A stretch of 6,262 nucleotides of DNA from contig CAMBBY010000082.1 of the NCBI GenBank assembly GCA_945863825.1, positions 1-6,262 on the forward strand. The letters run 5' to 3'. The notes beneath the pieces are model-generated. The model worked only from the letters and a program-made list of their open reading frames with translations. It made no database searches and was not told where the DNA came from. Made by a program: the position numbers and the translations under genes. This DNA comes from an uncultured Prevotella sp. GTDB taxonomy: Bacteria > Bacteroidota > Bacteroidia > Bacteroidales > Bacteroidaceae. Within the stretch, counting starts at the first letter, position 1; every line of letters begins with the position of its first letter. Shown here in pieces: positions 1 through 6,248 of this stretch.

Positions 1-46
1 TACACAAGGAGTATCGTCGGCAGCGTCAGATGTGTATAAGAGACAG
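1..46 (+). other. Illumina Nextera (Tn5) adapter, not genomic
   Basis: This stretch is synthetic. Bases 1-5 (TACAC) match the end of the P5 flow-cell oligo. Bases 6-13 (AAGGAGTA) match a standard Nextera i5 index, the one I know as S507/N507. Bases 14-27 (TCGTCGGCAGCGTC) are the Nextera Read 1 primer part, and 28-46 (AGATGTGTATAAGAGACAG) are the exact 19-bp Tn5 mosaic end. The order is exactly that of a tagmentation library molecule, so genomic sequence starts at 47. A natural Tn5 end is very unlikely because the index and primer segments are attached in the correct order. Any protein start placed at the ATG at 30 is an artefact. Confidence 0.98.
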
Positions 47-47
47 C

Positions 48-1949
48 TTCTACATGGTCAATACCATCGCTCCTATCTATCCGCTGTATCTCAGAGATGG
101 CAATGGCAATATCATGACCGATGATAATGGTAAGATATATGATTATGGTAACGGAATGAATGCAGGCTTGAATCGACCTGTACTCTCTCAGCTCAACCAG
201 TTGAAGGATGACCAGCTTCAGGCATCCCATTCTGTAGGAAATACTTTCGGTATCAATGGTTTTGCTGAGATTACTCCAACATTTGTCAAGGGACTGAAGA
301 TTACCTTGAACGGTACGGTGGATGACTATGAATATCGCTATCAGAGTACCCAGCAGCCTTATTATGGATTTGGTGCAACGACTTATCCTAATGGTGAGGT
401 AACCGTAGGACATTACCGTTATTATACAGTCAACTTCCAGCAGTTGGTAAACTATGCCCGTTCTTTTGGTCTGCACAACATGACATTGTTGTTGGGTCAT
501 GAGAACTATAAGCAGACTTATGAATACGTATATGGCGGTCGTTCCAACATGTTCTCTTTCAAGGGAAACCATGAGTTGGCAGGTGCTATCACCAATGAGC
601 CGACATATTCTAATCAGACCAATTACAACACCGAAGGTTTCTTCTTCCGTGGCATGTATGATTATGATGGCAAGTATTTCGGTCAGGTATCTTATCGCCG
701 TGACGGTTCATCCCGCTTCTCTCCAGCCCATCGCTGGGGCGATTTCTATTCTTTCGGTGGTGCCTGGATACTGACCAAGGAAGATTGGATGGCAGGCACC
801 AAGTCTTGGCTCGACATGCTGAAGGTGAAAATCTCTTTCGGTCAGCAGGGTAACGATGCCATCGGTAACAACCGTTATCTGGATACATACGGCATCGGTA
901 GCATGAATGGCGACATGGCGCTGACCTTTGCTTCAAAGGGTAATGATAAGATTACCTGGGAGACCAATACCAATATCAACGCAGGTCTTGAATTCGAACT
1001 CTTCAAGGGTCGTCTGACCGGTGATGTGGAGTATTTCTACCGCAAGACCACAGACATGCTCTGTTTCATCAGCGTGCCTATGTCAATGGGTTATGCAGGC
1101 TATTACTCTAATGTGGGTAACATGGTGAACCGTGGTGTAGAACTGAATCTTGCAGGAGATGTAATCCGCACCAAGGATTTTGCGTGGAACATCAATCTCA
1201 ATGCCACCCACTATACCAATGAGATAACGAAGCTTTTTGAAGAGAACAAGAACGAGATGCTGAGCGGATATGCCGGTTATCATAACGGTTCTTATTATTA
1301 TGGTGAAGGATTGCCTATCTACACCTGGAGATTGAAGAAATATGCGGGCGTAAATGAGAAAGGAGAATCCACATGGTATGTTGAGAACGAAGATGGTTCG
1401 CTGGGCAAGTCTGCAAAATGGTCGGAAGGCTCTTACTTTGCCTGTGGCGACCCGACTCCGGATCTTTATGGTGGCTTTGGCACATCGTTGTCGTTTAAAG
1501 GTATTGATGTCGGAGTGAACTTCACTTATTCCATCGGCGGCAAGTCTTACGATTCAGGTTATCAGAGTCTGATGAGTGTTCCTTATGATAGCTGGACAGG
1601 TTTTAATTTCCATAAGGATATGCTGGATGCCTGGTCTCCAAGTAACAGAGAATCCAACATCCCTCGCCTCCAGTATAATGATACGGATGCAAGCTCATCT
1701 TCTGATCGCTTCCTGATTAATGGAAGTTATCTCAACCTGCAGAGCATCAATATCGGTTATACCTTGCCAAAGAGCCTGACACGTCGTTTGGGCTTGACTA
1801 AGGTTCGAGTCTATGGTGCGGCAGACAATGTCTATTTGTGGAGCAAGCGAAAGGGATTCGACCCTCGTACAAGTTTCACCGGCTCACCTAGCAACGAGCA
1901 GTATGCGTTTGTTCGTACCATCTCTGGTGGTATTACACTTCAATTTTAA
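48..1949 (+). CDS. SusC/RagA-family TonB-dependent outer-membrane transporter, 5'-truncated
   Basis: This is the C-terminal 633 residues of a SusC-type transporter, an outer-membrane barrel that imports oligosaccharides or peptides handed over by its SusD lid, driven by TonB/ExbBD. Full-length members are usually about 1000-1100 residues, so the signal peptide, the carboxypeptidase-regulatory-like domain, the TonB box and most or all of the plug are missing. Recognisable family blocks are DGSSRF with the following RWGDFYSFGGAW (from 702), NVGNMVNRGVEL (about 1110-1148), DPTPDLYGGFG (about 1449-1481), and near the end VRVYGAADNVYLW and KGFDPRTSF. The chain closes with ITLQF, the terminal Phe typical of outer-membrane barrels. 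The first complete native codon is at 48. The open frame continues left into the adapter, so its ATG at 30 is not a start. No frameshift is seen. The SusD partner follows after 44 bases. The substrate cannot be read from this part. Confidence 0.95.
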   Translation, partial: FYMVNTIAPIYPLYLRDGNGNIMTDDNGKIYDYGNGMNAGLNRPVLSQLNQLKDDQLQASHSVGNTFGINGFAEITPTFVKGLKITLNGTVDDYEYRYQSTQQPYYGFGATTYPNGEVTVGHYRYYTVNFQQLVNYARSFGLHNMTLLLGHENYKQTYEYVYGGRSNMFSFKGNHELAGAITNEPTYSNQTNYNTEGFFFRGMYDYDGKYFGQVSYRRDGSSRFSPAHRWGDFYSFGGAWILTKEDWMAGTKSWLDMLKVKISFGQQGNDAIGNNRYLDTYGIGSMNGDMALTFASKGNDKITWETNTNINAGLEFELFKGRLTGDVEYFYRKTTDMLCFISVPMSMGYAGYYSNVGNMVNRGVELNLAGDVIRTKDFAWNINLNATHYTNEITKLFEENKNEMLSGYAGYHNGSYYYGEGLPIYTWRLKKYAGVNEKGESTWYVENEDGSLGKSAKWSEGSYFACGDPTPDLYGGFGTSLSFKGIDVGVNFTYSIGGKSYDSGYQSLMSVPYDSWTGFNFHKDMLDAWSPSNRESNIPRLQYNDTDASSSSDRFLINGSYLNLQSINIGYTLPKSLTRRLGLTKVRVYGAADNVYLWSKRKGFDPRTSFTGSPSNEQYAFVRTISGGITLQF

Positions 1950-1954
1950 ACTGT

Positions 1955-1994
1955 TAGATAAGGAGATTTTTATATAGATAAGGAGAATTTTATA
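1955..1994 (+). repeat. 20-bp tandem duplication carrying two Shine-Dalgarno-like sites
   Basis: Unit 1 (1955-1974) reads TAGATAAGGAGATTTTTATA. Unit 2 (1975-1994) is the same except for one base, A instead of T at its 13th position (19/20 identical). The units abut without a spacer and fill almost all of the gap between the SusC stop and the SusD start; the last base of unit 2 is the A of the SusD ATG. Each unit holds TAAGGAG (1959-1965 and 1979-1985). Only the second is at normal ribosome-binding distance. Replication slippage is the simplest origin. Confidence 0.9.
1979..1985 (+). promoter_or_regulatory. Shine-Dalgarno-like ribosome-binding site of the SusD gene
   Basis: TAAGGAG lies 8 bases before the ATG at 1994, which is good spacing for pairing with the 16S rRNA 3' end. 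It favours 1994 as the start, although a second ATG follows directly at 1997 (11 bases away). Strong sites of this kind are not the rule in Bacteroidota, where many genes rely on A/T-rich leaders, and the other two starts in this window lack one. Confidence 0.65.
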
Positions 1995-3721
1995 TGATGA
2001 ACAATATATTTCGCAAGGTTTCTCTGTTCACAGTAGTGCTCTCTTCATGCTTGATGATGCAGAGCTGTCTGGAGGAGGAACTGCCAAAGGATTATGCAAC
2101 AGGCAGTCAGGTGCAGGGGTCTGAGACGGCTCAGCAGGGCTTGCTGACCGGCTTGAGTGCCTATATGGTAAAGAGTGGTGTGTATGGCGACGGTTCGGCT
2201 TACGACAACGGTTATCCCAGCCAGATGATTATCCGTGATGTGATGACAGAGGATTTTCCGGTTTACAATGCAGATTACGACTATTTCTCATATATAGAGA
2301 ATGGTAAGGGACTCCGTAGCCCATTCAATTACACCTATTTCTACTATTATGGTTTAGTGAACAATGCCAACAGTATCATCTCGTCGCTCGATGTGGAAGG
2401 AGCATCTGAATCAGCAAAGGCGTCTGCCGGTGTAGCTTATGCTTACCGTGCTTTGGCATACCTGGATATGGCAAGAATGTTTGAATTCAAGAAGACCGGA
2501 TTCTCTGACTTTGATGCCAAAGCAGCCAAGATAATGGGACTTACCGTGCCTATCGTGACCGAGAAGACTACAGGCGAGGAGGGTAAGAACAATCCTCGTG
2601 TGCCTTATTATACCATGTATCGCTTTATCCTGCACGACCTGAATAAGGCTGAGGCATACTTGAAGGGTTATAAGCGTACGGGCAAGGAGCAGCCGGATGA
2701 GAGCGTGGTAGATGGTTTGAAGGCACGCTTCTGGTTGGAACTGGGTTCTCGTTTTTATGATTCGGCAGATGATCTGACAGTCCAGTTGGCTCATGAGAAT
2801 GATGCTGACGGCTATGATGCCTTGGGCATTACGGCGGTTAATGACTGTTTTGCCAAGGCTGCCTCATACGCACAGGCTGCCATCGACAATTCCGGTTGCC
2901 AGCCAATGTCTCAGAGCGAATGGTATAATAAGAAGACCGGTTTCAATACTGCTAATTCTTCCTGGATATGGAAGGCTTCGCTGGGAACAAAGGAGCAATT
3001 GGGCAGCTGGTTCTATTCCTGGATGGGTACGGTATCTTCTGAATCTACCGCATTCTCCATGGGTGGTTATGGCAAGGCTTACCGTATGATAGGTGCTTCG
3101 CTCTATAATCAGATACCTGATGCCGACTGGAGAAAGAAGACTTGGGTTGCCCCTGAGGATGCTGGCAAGGCTGAGGTTCCGGCAGGCTATTCTACCTTGC
3201 TGGATGGAGCAGGATGGGCAAAACTGCCTGCTTACACCAACCTGAAATATCATCCGGGTTCAGGTAACTTGTCTGATCTCTATGTGGGCTGTTTGTGTGA
3301 TATTCCATTGATGCGTGTAGAAGAGATGTATCTCATCTATATTGAGGCCATTGCCCATACAGAAGGAGTGGATGCTGCCAAGACCGTATTGAATGATTTC
3401 ATGAATGCTTATCGCTATACAGATGGCTCTTATGAGTGTCAGGCTACAGACATCGAATCACTTGAAGATGCCGTGCTGCTTCAGAAACGTATCGAGCTCT
3501 GGGGAGAGGGACTGCTGTATTTTGATTATAAGCGTCTTAAGATAGCTGTTGTCCGCACCTATACGGGTACCAACTTCCTGGAGAGTCACCGCTTGAATTC
3601 CAAGTATGGTTTCGTGGCTCCATGGATGGATTGTTATATCCCTGAATATGAGAAGAGTTCTAATCCGGCTGTGGTACTGAATCCAGATCCTACAAGTGTG
3701 GTAGAGGCAAAGAGTGAGTAA
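1994..3721 (+). CDS. SusD/RagB-family substrate-binding outer-membrane lipoprotein
   Basis: This complete 575-residue protein is the SusD-type lid of the neighbouring SusC transporter; it binds substrate at the cell surface. Residues 1-24 form a lipoprotein signal peptide. C25 in QSC, followed by LEEEL, is the preferred lipidation site because acidic residues after the Cys fit the Bacteroidota surface-export signal; C19 in LSSC is a possible alternative. Helical SusD features follow: the AYRALAYLDMARMFEF helix (about 150-165) and, in the C-terminal SusD/RagB part, DIPLMRVEEMYLIYIEA (436-452) and QKRIELWGEGLLYFDYKR (497-514). The chain ends with the N-P-x and P-D-P runs common at SusD tails. 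Length is normal (roughly 500-650) and the frame is intact. It lies 44 bases after the SusC gene and 37 before the next gene, so cotranscription is likely. The family call is secure. Whether the ligand is glycan or peptide cannot be told from sequence alone. Confidence 0.96.
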   Translation: MMNNIFRKVSLFTVVLSSCLMMQSCLEEELPKDYATGSQVQGSETAQQGLLTGLSAYMVKSGVYGDGSAYDNGYPSQMIIRDVMTEDFPVYNADYDYFSYIENGKGLRSPFNYTYFYYYGLVNNANSIISSLDVEGASESAKASAGVAYAYRALAYLDMARMFEFKKTGFSDFDAKAAKIMGLTVPIVTEKTTGEEGKNNPRVPYYTMYRFILHDLNKAEAYLKGYKRTGKEQPDESVVDGLKARFWLELGSRFYDSADDLTVQLAHENDADGYDALGITAVNDCFAKAASYAQAAIDNSGCQPMSQSEWYNKKTGFNTANSSWIWKASLGTKEQLGSWFYSWMGTVSSESTAFSMGGYGKAYRMIGASLYNQIPDADWRKKTWVAPEDAGKAEVPAGYSTLLDGAGWAKLPAYTNLKYHPGSGNLSDLYVGCLCDIPLMRVEEMYLIYIEAIAHTEGVDAAKTVLNDFMNAYRYTDGSYECQATDIESLEDAVLLQKRIELWGEGLLYFDYKRLKIAVVRTYTGTNFLESHRLNSKYGFVAPWMDCYIPEYEKSSNPAVVLNPDPTSVVEAKSE

Positions 3722-3723
3722 AT

Positions 3724-3735
3724 GAGGAGATTTTT
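3724..3735 (+). promoter_or_regulatory. GAGGAGATTTTT element, a third relative of the 1955-1994 repeat motif
   Basis: GAGGAGATTTTT sits three bases after the SusD stop. Its AGGAGATTTTT core also occurs in repeat unit 1 (1961-1971). In both places the GGAG ends 28-29 bases before the next start codon, which is too far for direct Shine-Dalgarno use. It could be a relic of a once-closer ribosome-binding site, an mRNA processing or protein-binding site, or chance. The function is unknown. Confidence 0.3.
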
Positions 3736-3758
3736 CAATCTTTAAAATGGAATAGACA

Positions 3759-4676
3759 ATGAAGAATATAAAGTTTTTTAGATATTTGGGGCTTGCCATC
3801 TCGGCTGGTCTCCTGTTGGGATTCTCTTCCTGCAGCGATGACGATGATTATGCGCCAGGCAATCCTGCCCCAGACAATTGCATGGGAGTGTATTTTGATG
3901 CCGGCAATGCGGCAGAGTTTATTCTTACTCCAGACCAGGAAACCGTTGATGTGAAGGTTTGCCGTAAGGTAGCCGCTGAGGCTGCGAGTGTTCCTGTCAA
4001 GGTAGAGTATACTGATACAACTGCCATTCAGGTGCCTGCCACGGTGGAGTTTGCCCAGGGCGAGAAGGAGGCTACGCTGACCATTTCTGTAAAGGGCTTG
4101 ACACCTAAAAAGAAATTTGGATTCAAGATAGATGTCGATGAAGCCTATGCCGATCCTTATACCAAGCAGGATGGAAGTACGGTGCTGCAGTCGTCGGTGC
4201 TGGTTTCTCAGTGGACGAAAGTACTGGAGAATGTGCAGTTCTATTACGCAGGTTTCACAGATCTGCCTGTTACCTATTCTGATATCTACCAGCTGGAAGG
4301 TGTCAATCAGTTTTATATCACCAATATGTTGGGTTCAGGTGCTGATCTTTATTTCAAGATTAATGGCACTTTCAAAGCCGATAATCTGGCTGATTGCTCC
4401 GGAGAACTGGTTCCTGAGGAAGGAAAGGGTGCTGCCATATATGACTATCAGACCTATAAGGAAAACTATATCGTAGCTGGTGTTGATTCTTCTACAGGTG
4501 ACTATTTGTGGAACTGGACGGTAGGAGATGTAAATATCAACTCTTTCATGTGGTATGGTGGATATGGCTATAGTACCTATTCTTATATAGACTTCACACA
4601 GAAATACATCTATCTGAATGGATATATAAATTCCAGTGTTGAGCAGCAGTCTGTAAATGTGTATGGCGTTTGGTAG
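3759..4676 (+). CDS. Surface lipoprotein with Calx-beta-like domain, function unknown
   Basis: This complete 305-residue protein has a lipoprotein signal peptide: MKNIKFF, then a hydrophobic stretch 9-22, then lipobox F22-S-S-C25. C25 is followed by SDDDD, a good match to the acidic export signal that sends Bacteroidota lipoproteins to the outer surface. Residues about 41-127 resemble the Calx-beta-like beta sandwich often encoded beside SusCD pairs, with VPVKVEYTDTTAIQVPATVE (78-97), FAQGEKEATLTISV (98-111) and a GFKIDVDEA strand. Residues 150-305 are rich in Tyr and Trp (for example WNW at 251-253 and a Tyr-rich run at 266-276) and match no domain I recognise. By position, third after SusCD, it may be an accessory surface-binding protein. 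An inhibitor or chaperone role for the following protease is a weaker alternative. There is no clear Shine-Dalgarno site; the ATG at 3759 is chosen because it gives a proper signal peptide. Confidence 0.88.
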   Translation: MKNIKFFRYLGLAISAGLLLGFSSCSDDDDYAPGNPAPDNCMGVYFDAGNAAEFILTPDQETVDVKVCRKVAAEAASVPVKVEYTDTTAIQVPATVEFAQGEKEATLTISVKGLTPKKKFGFKIDVDEAYADPYTKQDGSTVLQSSVLVSQWTKVLENVQFYYAGFTDLPVTYSDIYQLEGVNQFYITNMLGSGADLYFKINGTFKADNLADCSGELVPEEGKGAAIYDYQTYKENYIVAGVDSSTGDYLWNWTVGDVNINSFMWYGGYGYSTYSYIDFTQKYIYLNGYINSSVEQQSVNVYGVW

Positions 4677-4710
4677 AAATATCGAATGATTTCCTAAAGA
4701 TTTTGGACTT

Positions 4711-5991
4711 ATGAAGAAGATTTTTATATTTTCTCTGATGTTGGCTTCTTTCCTTTGCCTCAGAGCAAAGGAAAGAAGCCTTCAGCAGAAATTGGAGATA
4801 GCCAGTGAGGTGCTGGGGGAGCGTTTGCCTTTTGGTGGAGGGAATACTTCTCGTGGAGGAGTAGGTGAGAACCTTCGGGTTATGCGCCAGACGGATGCTT
4901 ATACGGTTGTAGGACGCAACCGGAACGGATTTGTAGTTCTCGCCAATGATGATGCGTTCAAGGCTGTGATAGGTTATTCTGACGAGGGTACTTTTGGTGA
5001 TAATCCTGCCTTGGGCTGGTTCTTGGATAGAATTAATGACGCTTCACTTCGTGCTGCTTCTACGGGTTATCAGGTTATCCCTGCAGGTTGCAAGTCAAGT
5101 GTTGAGCATCTTATTGCCGTAAAATGGGGGCAGGATGCTCCTTTCAATAGTCAGTGCCCACAAGTGAATGGCAAAAACTGCTGGGTGGGTTGCGTGGCTA
5201 CGGCTATGGCACAGATTATGTCTGTATATCAGTATCCATCCCGTGGCAAGGGTGTCGCTTCTTATAGCGTTGGCGATGAGAAACGTACTGCTATGCTGAG
5301 TATGGGAGCGTATAAGTGGACGGAGATGTTGCCTGCTTATTCGGGTGATAACTACAGTTCGGAACAGGCTGCCGCAGTAGCCAAGTTGATGTTTCATTGC
5401 GGTTGTGTGGCTGGTATGAATTATTCTCTTGATGGCAGTGGCGCATCTTTGCCAGATGCGGCGGCTGGTATGAAGAAGCATTTCGGCTATCTTACCCAGT
5501 ATTATGGCTATAAGGATTATCCCCAGACCAATAACTATGATGATGCAGCCTGGAAAAAGGTTATTTACCGGGAATTGAGCGCCGGGCATCCTATTCTGTA
5601 TGCCGGTACATCCAATAAGCAGGGAAACGACAAGACATCTTCACATGCTTTTGTGCTGGATGGTTATGATGCTGATGGAAACGTAGGTGTGAATTGGGGG
5701 TATGGTGGTTTAGGTGATGGCTATTTCGACTTGAGCCTCCTTCCTCTGGAGTATACGGATAATGGTGTCTCCGTTGATGAGGAGTATCAGTGGTATCAGG
5801 AAATGGTGGTTATTCATTGCCCTGATGATGGTGAAATAGATTATGATTTGACTTCGGGATTAACTCCTGTTGTCGGTGTTACTAAGCCTTGCAGTTCCGA
5901 TGTTTATGATATCAATGGCCGAAAGGTATCGCTCCCGGTGAAACATGATGGTATCTATATCCGGGGTGGCAAGAAATATACTGTAAAGTAG
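4711..5991 (+). CDS. Secreted family C10 cysteine protease (streptopain/interpain-like) precursor
   Basis: This complete 426-residue zymogen of a papain-fold protease is related to streptococcal SpeB and Prevotella interpain A. Residues 1-19 are a Sec signal peptide, probably cut after LRA-19. Residues about 20-125 look like the inhibitory Spi-type propeptide (GFVVLANDDAFKAVIGYSDE at 73-92). The catalytic domain follows: oxyanion Gln Q141 in KWGQDAPFN; nucleophile C161 in VGCVATAMAQIM; YKWTEMLPAYSG (201-212), matching a SpeB segment; catalytic H312 in SSHAFVLDGYDADG; N328-W329 in VNWGYGGLGDGYFDL. All key residues are present, so it should be active. Where SpeB has a second Trp (NWGWGG) this protein has Y331. 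The tail 398-426 (VYDINGRK to GKKYTVK) resembles a short type IX secretion sorting end. The 34-base gap suggests the same transcript as the lipoprotein. The likely role is extracellular protein cleavage feeding the SusCD importer (inference); a virulence-type role is possible. Confidence 0.95.
   Translation: MKKIFIFSLMLASFLCLRAKERSLQQKLEIASEVLGERLPFGGGNTSRGGVGENLRVMRQTDAYTVVGRNRNGFVVLANDDAFKAVIGYSDEGTFGDNPALGWFLDRINDASLRAASTGYQVIPAGCKSSVEHLIAVKWGQDAPFNSQCPQVNGKNCWVGCVATAMAQIMSVYQYPSRGKGVASYSVGDEKRTAMLSMGAYKWTEMLPAYSGDNYSSEQAAAVAKLMFHCGCVAGMNYSLDGSGASLPDAAAGMKKHFGYLTQYYGYKDYPQTNNYDDAAWKKVIYRELSAGHPILYAGTSNKQGNDKTSSHAFVLDGYDADGNVGVNWGYGGLGDGYFDLSLLPLEYTDNGVSVDEEYQWYQEMVVIHCPDDGEIDYDLTSGLTPVVGVTKPCSSDVYDINGRKVSLPVKHDGIYIRGGKKYTVK
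4743..4780 (+). repeat. Perfect 16-bp inverted repeat (hairpin) inside the protease signal-peptide codons
   Basis: The left arm GGCTTCTTTCCTTTGC (4743-4758) is the exact reverse complement of the right arm GCAAAGGAAAGAAGCC (4765-4780), separated by CTCAGA (4759-4764). Half of the pairs are G-C, so the mRNA should fold stably. It starts 32 bases after the first base of the ATG and spans codons 11-24, the hydrophobic core and cleavage site of the signal peptide. No run of T follows, so it is not an ordinary terminator. It may tune translation or mRNA life, or be a product of template-switch mutation. Confidence 0.92.
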
Positions 5992-6011
5992 GATTCTCAT
6001 CAATTGCAGAT

Positions 6012-6065
6012 AATAAGCAAATCCCGATAGGTATGTTGTTGCCTGTCGGGATTTTCCTGCTTATT
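6012..6065 (+). terminator. Long hairpin, probable terminator of the operon
   Basis: The inner stem pairs 6019-6033 with 6040-6054: 15 pairs including the perfect block AAATCCCGA/TCGGGATTT and two G-U wobbles, around the loop TGTTGT. An outer stem AATAAGC (6012-6018) pairs with GCTTATT (6059-6065), with four unpaired bases (6055-6058) on the right side. It begins 21 bases after the protease stop, where a terminator is expected. The T run (TTTT at 6052-6055) is short and mostly inside the stem, so efficiency is uncertain. The A-rich left flank could give some activity in the other direction. Confidence 0.65.
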
Positions 6066-6217
6066 TCAAGAAGGGCTGCGTAAGAAATCTGTGTACAGAT
6101 AGGAAAAAGAATTTGCCAGTAACCTTGGGCGTTTCTCTTTATGGTATATCTGCAAAGCATCTTCAGTAACATTTTCTATTGCAATAACTAAAGATATTTA
6201 AATATTTAACCCGATAT
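6066..6217. other. Intergenic spacer, no gene seen
   Basis: This spacer lies between the operon hairpin and the promoter at the right edge. Open frames here are short and lack protein-like composition. The last part (from about 6180) is strongly A/T-rich and holds a 12-bp palindrome ATATTTAAATAT at 6194-6205, 12 bases before the -33 element. It could serve as an upstream promoter element or a regulator site. I see no tRNA, riboswitch or repeat array. Confidence 0.5.
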
Positions 6218-6248
6218 TTTGATATAAATAAAGAAATAACTATATTTG
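6218..6248 (+). promoter_or_regulatory. Bacteroidota-type sigma promoter directed out of the right edge
   Basis: The -33 element TTTG (6218-6221) and the -7 element TATATTTG (6241-6248) match the Bacteroides primary-sigma consensus TTTG / TAnnTTTG, with exactly 19 bases between them. The surrounding sequence is A/T-rich and just after a probable terminator, as expected for the start of a new transcription unit on the + strand. Transcription should begin around 6253-6258, so the gene served lies beyond the window. Confidence 0.8.

Noticed and set aside
28..46. Tn5 mosaic end as sign of a natural transposon insertion
   Set aside because: It is joined to the Read 1 primer segment, an index and the P5 end in library order, so it is a sequencing adapter.
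610..936. Minus-strand open frame inside the SusC gene
   Set aside because: It lies wholly opposite a well-supported coding region, has an Arg/Cys/His-rich composition, and resembles no family.
2411..3253. Minus-strand and alternate-frame open frames inside the SusD gene
   Set aside because: They are shadows of a clear SusD coding frame with no own start signals or domains.
4669..4705. Possible separate promoter for the protease (TTTG at 4669 and TTTTG at 4701)
   Set aside because: The downstream part lacks the TA of TAnnTTTG and the spacing is about 25 bases, outside the normal range.
4714..4729. AAGAAGATTTTTATAT at the start of the protease, 15/16 like part of the 1955-1994 repeat
   Set aside because: It encodes the usual K-K-I-F-I signal-peptide start, so A/T-rich codon choice explains the likeness.
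4743..4780. Hairpin read as an intrinsic transcription terminator or attenuator
   Set aside because: No T run follows the right arm, and the sequence is in-frame coding.
5095..5589. 164-codon minus-strand open frame opposite the protease catalytic domain
   Set aside because: The + strand frame encodes all C10 catalytic motifs; the reverse frame has low-complexity, non-protein-like composition.
6033..6083. 16-residue + strand frame after the protease
   Set aside because: Its start lies inside the terminator stem and there is no ribosome-binding site; most likely chance.
5912..6172. 86-codon minus-strand open frame across the end of the protease gene and the spacer
   Set aside because: It overlaps the protease tail and the terminator hairpin, and has no recognisable domain, ribosome-binding site or promoter.
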